Source: Cryobacterium sp. SO2
Lineage (GTDB): Bacteria; Actinomycetota; Actinomycetes; Actinomycetales; Microbacteriaceae
Length of the DNA: 64,000 nucleotides
Assembly (NCBI RefSeq): GCF_026151165.2
Contig: NZ_CP117849.1
Coordinates: 1,116,001 to 1,180,000, forward strand
Reading direction: 5' to 3'
The notes under the pieces are model-generated. The model was not told the DNA's origin and ran no database searches. It saw only the letters and a list, made by a program, of their open reading frames with translations. Below are positions 8,695 to 16,568 of the stretch, one piece after another (within the stretch, counting starts at the first letter, position 1; every line of letters begins with the position of its first letter). The position numbers and the translations under genes were made by a program.

Positions 8695-9554
8695 GGGACC
8701 TCGGCAGGCTCGCGGCGGCGCAGCGGGCGGGGAATCGCCCGGATCACGCCGTGACCCAGCTGGGTGAGGCGGTTGCCGGGTGCGATGGCACCGTCTTTCA
8801 GCGTGATGGTGCGCCCGCGGGGGTCGAGTTCCAGACGGAACTCCGCCGGGGCCTGGCCGAAGGCGAGCCGGGACGACCCGACGACCCGCTTGCCGAGGAT
8901 ATGGTTGCCCATGCCGCCGATGACAGCGCCGATGCCGAACGGCACGGCTTTGCCGATCAGGCTGGCGCCGCCCTTCGCGGCGAACTGCCTGATGAAGGTG
9001 CGCTTCAGCTTGTCGGTGAGCGGCCCCATGATGGCGCGCGGCAGGCTGGTGGTCACCAGTTCGCCCCAGTACGCGGTGCGGGCAACGCCGCCGCCGGTCA
9101 TCTGTCCGGCGAGCTGGCGCACGAGGTCGCTTCCCTCGTGGCCGAGCATCATGGTCATCACGAGTGCGCGTGCGCGTTCGGGATCGTCGACGGTGATGCC
9201 GTGCACCTCGCTGACGGACTGCGCGAACAGCGCCGTCGCCTCGAGGAACCCGGCCGTCTCCACACCCGACAGAGCGAGGGTGATGCCGGTGCCGACCCCG
9301 GGGATCACGGCGGTCGCGCCGACGGCGGCGCCGCCGCTGGTCACGGCCGCGAGATAGCGCCGTTCCAGGATTCGCACGATCTGCTCCGGCGACGCCTCGG
9401 GGTGGCGGTGGCGGATGCTGCGGATGTGAGCAAGTACCGCGGGGCGGTGGATAGCCATGACCCTGTCGAACCCGGTGACAACACCGGCGGGCAGCTGGCC
9501 GCCGCGGGGTGTTCCGCCGGTGGGCGAGAGCAACGGTGTGGGCTTCTTAGCCAT
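8685..9554 (-). CDS. Hypothetical glycine/alanine-rich, possibly membrane-associated protein
   Basis: 289 residues. I do not recognise it with confidence. A helical region (res 30-75) is followed by hydrophobic Gly/Ala-rich segments (AAVTSGGAAVGATAVIPGVGTGITLALSG, about res 70-98; GKAVPFGIGAVIGGMGNHILGKRVVG, about 200-225) that could insert in or lie on a membrane. The middle part (GVETAGFLEATALFAQSVSEVHGI) is reminiscent of EcsC-like proteins, a weak resemblance. The C-terminus is basic and Pro-rich. It has a plausible ribosome binding site (GAGGA) just upstream of the ATG. It is convergent with the TagF-like gene and 117 nt upstream of nothing on its own strand except the ABC exporter. Confidence 0.6.
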   Translation of the reverse strand: MAKKPTPLLSPTGGTPRGGQLPAGVVTGFDRVMAIHRPAVLAHIRSIRHRHPEASPEQIVRILERRYLAAVTSGGAAVGATAVIPGVGTGITLALSGVETAGFLEATALFAQSVSEVHGITVDDPERARALVMTMMLGHEGSDLVRQLAGQMTGGGVARTAYWGELVTTSLPRAIMGPLTDKLKRTFIRQFAAKGGASLIGKAVPFGIGAVIGGMGNHILGKRVVGSSRLAFGQAPAEFRLELDPRGRTITLKDGAIAPGNRLTQLGHGVIRAIPRPLRRREPAEVPEP

Positions 9555-9671
9555 GATGCAATCCTCCTCGGTGCAGAAGCACGAGTTTACGGGCCGAAAC
9601 TGAGCATCCTCGAGGTTATTCCCAGCGAGATTTTGTGCGTTGGGCGTGACGAATCACCGTCGGGGGACGTC

Positions 9672-10418
9672 TCAGGCCGGCTTGATGCCGTATTCAGCGT
9701 TGTAGCGGGCGAGCACCTCGTTGATCGGCGCATCCAGCACCAGCTCGCCCTTGTCGAGGTAGAGACCCCTGGCGCAGAACCGGCGCAGGTCGCGCTCATT
9801 GTGCGAGACGAAGAACAGGGTGCGGCCGCCGGCGAGCAGCTCCTCGATGCGGCGGTAGCACTTCTCCCGGAATGCCTTGTCGCCCACGGCGAGGACCTCG
9901 TCGACGAGGATGATCGGTTCCTCGAGGCGGGAGATGACGGCGAAAGCGATGCGCACCTTCATGCCGCTGGAGAGGTGCTTGTACGGGGTGTCGATGAAGT
10001 CGGCGATCTCGGCGAACTCGATGATGTCGTCGAACCGCGAATCGATCTGCTTGCGGGTCATGCCGTGCAGGCCGGCGGTGAGGTACACGTTGTCGCGCAC
10101 GGTGAGGTCGTCGACGAAGCCGCCGGTGATCTCGATCAGCGGTGCCACGCCCTCGACGACTTCCACGGTTCCCTCGTCGGGCAGGACGACGCCGGTGACG
10201 AGTTTGAGCAGGGTGGACTTGCCCTGGCCGTTGCGGCCGACGACGCCGATGGCTTCGCCGCGCTGCACGGTGAACGACACGTTCTGCAATGCCCAGAATT
10301 CGCCGGACCGGGTGCGGCGGCGGCGGCCGGCGAAGAGGTCTTTGAAGCTGCGGCGGCTGCGCCTATTACGGCGGAACCGGATGCCGACGTCGGTGAGGGA
10401 GATGACGGTGTCGCTCAT
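9672..10418 (-). CDS. Polysaccharide/teichoic-acid ABC exporter, ATP-binding protein (TagH/RfbB-like)
   Basis: 248 residues. Walker A GRNGQGKST (61-69), signature HLSSGMKVR, Walker B PIILVDEVLAVGD and the switch His in FFVSHN are all present. The LSSGM-type signature and the DEVLAVGD Walker B are characteristic of the ABC-2 family that exports O-antigen and teichoic acid. It starts MSDTVISLTDVGIRFRR with a basic stretch before the core domain. It lacks the extra C-terminal carbohydrate-binding domain of some RfbB/Wzt proteins. Start (ATG 10418) overlaps the permease stop by one base, so ATPase and permease are made together. Confidence 0.92.
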   Translation of the reverse strand: MSDTVISLTDVGIRFRRNRRSRRSFKDLFAGRRRRTRSGEFWALQNVSFTVQRGEAIGVVGRNGQGKSTLLKLVTGVVLPDEGTVEVVEGVAPLIEITGGFVDDLTVRDNVYLTAGLHGMTRKQIDSRFDDIIEFAEIADFIDTPYKHLSSGMKVRIAFAVISRLEEPIILVDEVLAVGDKAFREKCYRRIEELLAGGRTLFFVSHNERDLRRFCARGLYLDKGELVLDAPINEVLARYNAEYGIKPA

Positions 10419-11218
10419 CAGATCTCCTTCAGAACGGCGCGCTCGGTGCGGGAGAAGACCAGCAGCCCGATGCCGAGGAACGCCACCGACATGGCCGCGC
10501 CGACGGCCACGATGAACCAGTCCAGCTCGCCGGGGAAAAACGCCGCGCGGTAGAGGCTGAAGATGCCGCTGAGCGGGTTGAAGGCAGCCCAGAAGTGCAG
10601 CTCCTTCGGTAGGTCGCTGGTGGCGTAGATGATCGGCGACGCGTAGAACAGGAAGCGCAGGATCAGCTTGACGGCGCGCTCCAGGTCGCGGAAGAAGACC
10701 ACCAGGGGAGCGACGATGAGGCCGACACCGGCTGTGAGAACGGCCTGGATCAGGATGGCCAGGGGAAAGAACACGGCGTCCGGATTGATTGTCGCGCCGG
10801 AGAACACGGCGAAGAGGATGAGCACCGGAATGGCGGCGATGAACTCGATGCCCTTGGACAGCACGAGTCGGTTCACCCAGATGGTGCGGGGGATGCGCGT
10901 GGAGCGGATGAGCTTGGACTCGCGCAGGAAGGCCCGCGTGCAGTCGGAGATCGCGCCGTTGAACCACATCCAGGGCAGCAGCGCCGCGAGCAGGAAGACT
11001 ATGTAGGGGTCTTCACCGACGGAACGCTTGAACACGACGGTGAACACGAACCAGTAGATGCCGGCCATGACGAGCGGGTCGAGGATCGACCAGAAGTATC
11101 CGAGCACCGACGTTGAGTACCGAACCCGCAGGTCGCGCTGGGTCAACAGCCAGAGGGAATGACGGTACCGCGCAAACGGGGTGCGCTGTTCAGGTCGCAC
11201 CTGAGCGTAACTACTCAC
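10418..11218 (-). CDS. Polysaccharide/teichoic-acid ABC exporter, ABC-2 type permease (TagG/RfbA-like)
   Basis: 266 residues with about six transmembrane helices. The N-terminal amphipathic segment RYRHSLWLLTQRDLRVRYSTS and the GYFWSILDPLVMAGIYWFVF motif are typical of the ABC-2 membrane subunits that flip lipid-linked polymers outward. I chose GTG 11218 (MSSYAQVRPEQRTPFARYRH) because the upstream in-frame extension is a low-complexity frame antisense to other sequence and lacks family similarity. It is the first gene of a two-gene unit with the ATPase. Located beside glycosyltransferases and a TagF-like enzyme, its substrate is most likely the polymer they build. Confidence 0.9.
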   Translation of the reverse strand: MSSYAQVRPEQRTPFARYRHSLWLLTQRDLRVRYSTSVLGYFWSILDPLVMAGIYWFVFTVVFKRSVGEDPYIVFLLAALLPWMWFNGAISDCTRAFLRESKLIRSTRIPRTIWVNRLVLSKGIEFIAAIPVLILFAVFSGATINPDAVFFPLAILIQAVLTAGVGLIVAPLVVFFRDLERAVKLILRFLFYASPIIYATSDLPKELHFWAAFNPLSGIFSLYRAAFFPGELDWFIVAVGAAMSVAFLGIGLLVFSRTERAVLKEI

Positions 11219-11288
11219 GCGCTCTATCGTATGGGAGCGGATCGGGGCACGACGCCAACGGCGACCGGGCCCCGCCCGCGAGAGAGGA

Positions 11289-11981
11289 TCAGACGAAGAG
11301 GTTGGCGCGCTCGAGGTCTTCGGCGAAGTCGACCTCGACGGCGTAGAAGTCCGAGATGTCGACGGGCTCGACGAGCATGCGGTTCTTCTCGATTGCGAGC
11401 TCGATGCCGCGTTCGAAGTAGTCCTGGTCGTCGACCTTGCTGAGGTGGTGGATGAGCACCGCCTTGTCGGCGGCGGAGACGTAGTTGATGCCAACAGCCT
11501 CGCCGAGACCGTTCTTCACGGTCTTCGACAGCTCCTTGATGTAGCCCTCGGCGCTCGTCGTGTACTTGACTTCCTCGTCGGACACCTTGGAGGTGTTGAC
11601 CGTCACGAACGACTGGTCGCGCTTCATCATCGAAGCGGCGCGGTCGAGAATGGCGGGATCGAAGACGACGTCACCGTTCATCCACAGCACGCCGCCGGTG
11701 GCGGAGGCGCGCAGGGCGCGGAGCAGGCTCTTAGACGTGTTGGTCACGTCGTACTGCTCGTTGTAGACGAAGGATGCCTGTGGGAACGCCTCGATGATGT
11801 GCTCGAGCTTGTAGCCCACAACGATGGTGACCTTGGTCTTCTTGCCGAAGGCGTGCTCGATGTTGTCGAACTGCTGCTGCATGATGGTGCGGCCGTCGTT
11901 GAGTTCGGTGAGCGGTTTGGGCAGCGAGCGGCCGAGACGGCTGCCCATTCCTGCTGCAAGTATTACTACCTGGGTGGTCAC
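11289..11981 (-). CDS. Nucleotidyltransferase, sugar-phosphate/choline-phosphate type (LicC-like)
   Basis: 230 residues. The N-terminal GxGxRL...KP signature is intact (LAAGMGSRLGRSLPKPLTEL, res 8-27), and MNGDVVFD near res 100 supplies the metal-binding Asp. Such enzymes activate a sugar- or alcohol-phosphate with CTP, UTP or GTP. NTSKSLLRALRA is seen in LicC-like and phosphonate-alcohol cytidylyltransferases, so a CDP-alcohol product is plausible and would fit the CDP-dependent enzymes upstream; that is inference. A cytosolic protein with no membrane helix. It lies 70 nt upstream of the exporter permease on the same strand, probably in one transcript. Confidence 0.82.
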   Translation of the reverse strand: MTTQVVILAAGMGSRLGRSLPKPLTELNDGRTIMQQQFDNIEHAFGKKTKVTIVVGYKLEHIIEAFPQASFVYNEQYDVTNTSKSLLRALRASATGGVLWMNGDVVFDPAILDRAASMMKRDQSFVTVNTSKVSDEEVKYTTSAEGYIKELSKTVKNGLGEAVGINYVSAADKAVLIHHLSKVDDQDYFERGIELAIEKNRMLVEPVDISDFYAVEVDFAEDLERANLFV

Positions 11982-12275
11982 GAATATCTCCTAAGAAAGA
12001 TCTGGGTGGCCCCGCTAAGGCCGGGCGTTATCGCCGAGTTTGCCTGCGGTTCACCCCTAAGTTCACGTATAGACACTCCGTTATGCCACCCTCAGACTAG
12101 CTGAATAGCCTGTTCCGGGGGAAGAGACCCCACAATGCGTGTCCGGATCGTGACGATCGAGGGGCTGCGCCGGTTCGCTTCCGATCAGAAAAATAGTCGG
12201 CGAATTGTGTGGGAATCCGCCGCCGAACACGGTGTGGACCCAGCGAGGTCAGACGGTCCTTGGTAGGTTAGCGGG

Positions 12276-14561
12276 GTGACTCCAGTGCCTCCGAACTCCG
12301 AGCCTGACGAGCGGACCCCGGTCTTGCCCGTTCCCGATACGGAGCCGGAACGCGAGGGTAGTGCCCCTGAAACGGGCACCCCTGCGGACCGCCCCCATGA
12401 GCCTGCAACTCCTTCTGTGGCCGCGCCGACCACCGACGCGAAGCCGCCCCGCAAGACCCCCGTCCGTCGCACGCCGCGCACGACCGCGACGCGCGTGAGC
12501 ACGACGGATGCGACGTCCGACGCGCCCGCAGAATCTGCCGCTGACGGCGCGACCCCGGTCAAGCCGGCGCGCAGCACGACCCGCGCACCGCGCACCCCAG
12601 CCACTCCCCGTGCGACCTCGGGCACCCGCGCTCCGGCCAAGAAGAAGCCGGCCGCGGCCGCGGCATCCGCCCAGCCGGACGCCGCCGTGCTGGCGGAAGG
12701 GGCAGACGCCGCCGACCGCACCGAACCGGCGACGGCCGCCGAACGGGTCACGGTGTCGCGCACGCCGGCGGCCCGCAAGACTCCGGCGCGAACGTCAGCC
12801 AAGCCGCCCGTGGCCAAGGCCACCCGGTTGCCGGCCACCACGACCTCAACGGCAGACACCGCCGACGCCATCGAGGCTGCCGCGACGAGCGCCGTTGCGG
12901 CCCCGACCTCCGCCGTGGGCTCCACGACCGACGCAACCGACTCGGTCGACCAGAACGCGACTTCAGCCGCTTCGACGACCCCGCCGGCCAGTACCGCTCG
13001 CTCGACCGCCGGCCGTTCGGCTGCCGCCAAGGCCGCAGCAGCCAAGGCCGCCGCCGCGAAGTCCGAATCCGCCACCAAGGCGGGTGCGGCCCGCGCTGCC
13101 GCGACCAAGTCGGCCGCGGCCAAGGCTGCAGCGGCCAGGTCCGCCGCCACCGCCGCAGCACGAGCGGCAACCGCGGCCGCCTCGGCCGCTGCTGCAGCGC
13201 GGGCGTCCGCGGCCGAGAACACCGCCGTTGAGAACCCTGCCGCTGACGACACCATCGTTGCGGACGCCGGCACCGACGCCGCGGTCGAGGTGCCCACCCG
13301 CACGGAGGACGTCGCCGTCGAGAGCGTGCCCACGGACACGGACACGGACACGGACGCGGTCGCACCGACCGGCAGCGAGCCTGCCGAGAGTGCGCCCGTC
13401 GACTCCAGTGAGCCCACTACTGACGCCGGCGACGGGACCACGGTCATGACGCTGCCGGCAGCCGAGGCCGACCAGGTCGAGGTGCCCCCGGTTCCGCAGA
13501 CCGCCCCCTCCGTTGCCGAGTCCGCCCGGCCGCAGCGTCGGCCGTTCTGGCGCTTCAACCGGCCTGCCGAGAAGCCGGCACCCGCGACCGAACCGGCCAC
13601 GCTGGTGCAGCCCGCGGTGCCCGTCACAGAAGCACCCGTCACGCCAGAGCCCGCCGCAGAGGTTCCCGTCGCACCTGCGGCTGTCGCTGCTGCGGCTGAT
13701 GCACCCGCGCTGGTCACCCCGCCGGCTCCGCGCGTGGCGCCCGTCATCCGCAAGCCGATCGCCCCGCGCACCGGCGTATCCACCGGCATCCGAGCGGATG
13801 CCCCCGTGGAGATCGCCGTCAGCGGGCTCAACAAGCGCTTCGGCCAGAACGTCGCCGTCGCCGGCGTCAATCTCGAGGTGCGCTCCGGATCGTTCTACGG
13901 CATCGTCGGCCCCAACGGGGCAGGCAAGACCACGACCCTGTCGATGATCACCGGTTTGCTCCGGCCCGACTCCGGCACCATCAACGTGCACGGAATCGAC
14001 GTGTGGGCAGACCCCATCGCCGCCAAACGCGTCATCGGGGTGCTGCCCGACCGGCTGCGCCTCTTCGACAGGCTCACCGGCGCGCAGCTGCTCTACTACT
14101 CCGGTGTTCTCCGTGGCCTCGAAAGCGAGACCGTGCGGGCACGCTCCGCCGACCTCGCCGCCGCCTTTGGGCTGGAGAGTGCGCTCAACCGCCTCGTGGC
14201 CGACTACTCGGCCGGCATGACCAAGAAGATCGCGCTCGCCTGCGCCATGATCCACTCGCCCCGGGTGCTGGTGCTCGACGAACCGTTCGAGTCCGTCGAC
14301 CCGGTGTCGGCGGTGAACGTCACCGAGATCCTGCAGCGCTACGTCGCCAGCGGGGGAACCGTGATTCTCTCCAGCCACGGTATGGACCTCATCCAGCGGG
14401 TCTGCGACCACGTGGCGATCATCGTGCAGGGCTCGGTCCTGGCGTCCGGAACCATCGACGAGGTGCGCGGCAACGCGTCGCTCGAAGAACGTTTCGTCGA
14501 CCTGGCCGGCGGACGCAAGGTTGCGGAGGGCCTGGAGTGGTTGCACAATTTCTCGGACTGA
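12276..14561 (+). CDS. ABC transporter ATP-binding protein with 510-residue low-complexity N-terminal extension
   Basis: 761 residues, GTG start. Residues 1-510 are Ala/Pro/Thr/Ser-rich, with a histone-H1-like Ala/Lys tract (about res 245-310) and acidic stretches (about 320-400). A standard ABC ATPase domain follows: Walker A GPNGAGKT, a degenerate signature YSAGMTKK, Walker B VLVLDEPFESVD and switch His in LSSHG. The domain resembles ABC-2 type export ATPases. It partners with the overlapping permease at 14537. The long extension shows the same high-GC codon pattern throughout without interruptions. Whether translation starts at 12276 or nearer the ABC domain cannot be settled by eye; no good internal ribosome binding site was seen. 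Confidence 0.85.
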   Translation: MTPVPPNSEPDERTPVLPVPDTEPEREGSAPETGTPADRPHEPATPSVAAPTTDAKPPRKTPVRRTPRTTATRVSTTDATSDAPAESAADGATPVKPARSTTRAPRTPATPRATSGTRAPAKKKPAAAAASAQPDAAVLAEGADAADRTEPATAAERVTVSRTPAARKTPARTSAKPPVAKATRLPATTTSTADTADAIEAAATSAVAAPTSAVGSTTDATDSVDQNATSAASTTPPASTARSTAGRSAAAKAAAAKAAAAKSESATKAGAARAAATKSAAAKAAAARSAATAAARAATAAASAAAAARASAAENTAVENPAADDTIVADAGTDAAVEVPTRTEDVAVESVPTDTDTDTDAVAPTGSEPAESAPVDSSEPTTDAGDGTTVMTLPAAEADQVEVPPVPQTAPSVAESARPQRRPFWRFNRPAEKPAPATEPATLVQPAVPVTEAPVTPEPAAEVPVAPAAVAAAADAPALVTPPAPRVAPVIRKPIAPRTGVSTGIRADAPVEIAVSGLNKRFGQNVAVAGVNLEVRSGSFYGIVGPNGAGKTTTLSMITGLLRPDSGTINVHGIDVWADPIAAKRVIGVLPDRLRLFDRLTGAQLLYYSGVLRGLESETVRARSADLAAAFGLESALNRLVADYSAGMTKKIALACAMIHSPRVLVLDEPFESVDPVSAVNVTEILQRYVASGGTVILSSHGMDLIQRVCDHVAIIVQGSVLASGTIDEVRGNASLEERFVDLAGGRKVAEGLEWLHNFSD

Positions 14562-16111
14562 AGCTGAGGCTCCTCGCCAATCTCTTCCGGCGTAGCCCCT
14601 GGCAGGTTGTGGGAGTGGTGCTCGGGCTTGTCTACGGACTGCTCGTGGCCGCTGCGCTCGTGGCGATGCTCATCGCCTTCCGTTTCGTCGACGACATCGG
14701 CACCATCCGTGACGGCCTCATCGTGGTCGGCTCGCTGGTGGTGCTCGGCTTCTTCCTCGTGCCGCTGATCTTCGGCGTCGACGACAGCATGGACCCGCGC
14801 AAGTTCTCCACCATGGGCATCCCCAACAAACAGTTGGCGTTCGGCCTCGCCGTCACCTCGCTCGTCGGGGTGCCTGCCACCACGCTGGCGCTCGTGCTCG
14901 TGGGAACCATCGTGACCTGGTCCCGCGGCCCGGGGGAGACCCTGCTGGCGATCCTCGCGGCGGCGCTGCTGCTGGCCACCTGCATGCTGGCGTCCAGGGT
15001 GAGCACCTCCATCGCGGCGTTCCTGCTCTCCACCAGGCGGGCCCGCGAGTTCACCGGCATCGTCGGCATCCTGCTCATCGTCATGATCACGCCAGTGGTC
15101 GTGCTGCTGCTCAACGTGGACTGGAGCCACTACGGCCTCGACCTGCTCGGCGGGTTCGCGGCCATCCTCGGCTGGACGCCGCTCGGCGCGGCGTGGGCCG
15201 TGCCCGGCGATGCGGCCGCGGGGGACTGGGGCACCTCTCTCCTGCGCCTGGTCATCGCCTCAGCGACTGTGTACCTGCTGTGGCTGGCCTGGCAGGGACT
15301 CGTGGCACGGATGCTCGTCACGCCCGGCCGCGAAGCGCAGGCCCGCGCCTACGGCGGCCTGGGCTGGTTCGACCGGATGCCGCATAACCCGATCGGCGCC
15401 ATCGCCGCTCGCAGCATCACCTACTGGGGTCGCGACCCGCGTTACTGGGTCTCCCTGGTCATGATCCCGATCGTGCCGGTGCTGGTGATCCTGCCGCTCG
15501 CGGTGGCCGGGGTCCCCTTCGAATACCTGGCCCTGGTGCCGGTTCCCCTCATGTGCGTGTTCCTCGGCTGGACGTTGCACAATGACGTCGCCTACGACCA
15601 CACCGCCATCTGGTTGCACGTGGTGTCCGGTCCGCGCGGCGTGGCCGACCGGGTCGGCCGGCTCGTTCCGGCCCTGTTCGTGGGTATCCCGCTGATCGGT
15701 CTCGGCTCGGCCATCAGCGTCGGCGTGTACGGCGACTGGGCGGTGCTGCCCGGGTTGTTGGGCGTGAGCACCTGCATCCTGCTCGCCGGACTGGGCTTCT
15801 CGAGTTTCACGTCGGCACGGTTCCCGTACCCGGCCACGAAGCCCGGCGACAGCCCGTTCGCCCAGCCGCAGTCCTCGGACACCGCGGCGGCGGTCATCCA
15901 GTCGTTCACCTTCGTGGGCTCGATCGTCGTGGCCCTGCCGGCCATCGTCTGCGCCGTGCTGGGAATCTTCGTCGACCCGATCTGGAACCTGCCGGCCCTG
16001 TACTGGGGGCTGGGCATCGGACTGCTGATGCTCATCGGCGGGGTGTGGCTGGGTTCGCGGACCTTCGAACGCCGTGGCCCGGAGATGCTCTCCTCCGCAT
16101 TGCGCGCGTAG
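14537..16111 (+). CDS. ABC-2 type transporter permease, 12-TM class
   Basis: 524 residues, very hydrophobic, with about twelve predicted membrane helices. It begins MVAQFLGLKLRLLANLFRRSPWQVVG, an amphipathic start followed by helices. The start is GTG 14537: GGAGGG (14525-14530) lies six bases upstream, inside the 3' end of the ATPase gene, giving a 25-nt overlap and translational coupling. Longer upstream reading in this frame is antisense-like low-complexity sequence and was rejected. A cytoplasmic loop precedes each helix group, and a conserved MPHNPIGAIAARSITYWGRDPRYW loop marks the middle. Substrate unknown; similar actinobacterial pairs are annotated only as ABC exporters. Confidence 0.85.
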   Translation: MVAQFLGLKLRLLANLFRRSPWQVVGVVLGLVYGLLVAAALVAMLIAFRFVDDIGTIRDGLIVVGSLVVLGFFLVPLIFGVDDSMDPRKFSTMGIPNKQLAFGLAVTSLVGVPATTLALVLVGTIVTWSRGPGETLLAILAAALLLATCMLASRVSTSIAAFLLSTRRAREFTGIVGILLIVMITPVVVLLLNVDWSHYGLDLLGGFAAILGWTPLGAAWAVPGDAAAGDWGTSLLRLVIASATVYLLWLAWQGLVARMLVTPGREAQARAYGGLGWFDRMPHNPIGAIAARSITYWGRDPRYWVSLVMIPIVPVLVILPLAVAGVPFEYLALVPVPLMCVFLGWTLHNDVAYDHTAIWLHVVSGPRGVADRVGRLVPALFVGIPLIGLGSAISVGVYGDWAVLPGLLGVSTCILLAGLGFSSFTSARFPYPATKPGDSPFAQPQSSDTAAAVIQSFTFVGSIVVALPAIVCAVLGIFVDPIWNLPALYWGLGIGLLMLIGGVWLGSRTFERRGPEMLSSALRA

Positions 16112-16129
16112 CTGCATACACTTGAAGAC

Positions 16130-16426
16130 ATGACACACGACACTCGCGCGAGCATCGCAGACCCCGGCCAGGGCCCAGGAACCGGTGGCGGAACATCCAC
16201 CCTCGACCGCGAACTCGAAGAACTCCTCAACCAGGAGCAGATCGAGCCCGGCGACCACGAACGCTTCTCCCACTACGTGCCGAAGGACAAGATCCTCGAG
16301 TCCGCGCTGTCCGGCAAGCCGGTCAAGGCGCTGTGCGGCAAGAAGTGGTTGCCGGGACGCGACCCGGAGAAGTTCCCGGTCTGCCCGACCTGCAAGGCCA
16401 TCTACGAAAAGATGAAGCAGGACTAG
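16130..16426 (+). CDS. DUF3039 family protein
   Basis: 98 residues. The C-terminal half carries the conserved actinobacterial DUF3039 block: HYVPKDKILESALSGKPVKALCGKKWLPGRDPEKFPVCPTC (written here only in part: key residues are HYV, ALCGKxW and CPTC). Three cysteines in C-x(n)-CPxC spacing could bind a metal, probably zinc. The N-terminus is acidic and disordered. Function is unknown in the family, which is widespread in actinobacteria. It follows the ABC permease by 18 nt and is convergent with pncB across a perfect palindrome. Confidence 0.85.
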   Translation: MTHDTRASIADPGQGPGTGGGTSTLDRELEELLNQEQIEPGDHERFSHYVPKDKILESALSGKPVKALCGKKWLPGRDPEKFPVCPTCKAIYEKMKQD

Positions 16427-16486
16427 AGCGCACCCGCTCGCGCTCCGGGCGTCCGCGCACTTCGTTGCGCGGGTTACGCGCCGTTG

Positions 16487-16508
16487 CGCGGGTGGCGCGC
16501 CACCCGCG
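16487..16508. terminator. Perfect 22-bp palindrome between convergent genes
   Basis: GCGGGTGGCGCGCCACCCGC (plus one CG pair flanking) is fully self-complementary, in a GC-rich stretch of related GCGCGGG repeats between DUF3039 (+) and pncB (-). Likely a bidirectional terminator; no T-run on either side. Confidence 0.5.
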
Positions 16509-16568
16509 AACCGGCGCCTTGCCCGCGTATCGCCGCAACCCCGTCACACGCGGCCGATGGCGTGAACG

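Noticed and set aside
12185..14546. Long minus-strand reading frames opposite the ABC ATPase
   Set aside because: They are Ala/Gly/Arg-rich antisense shadows of a GC-rich low-complexity region and have no recognisable domain.
16427..16568. Repetitive GCGCGGG stretch as a CRISPR or tandem-repeat array
   Set aside because: The spacing is irregular and no repeat-spacer pattern exists; it reads as one palindromic terminator plus GC-rich noise.
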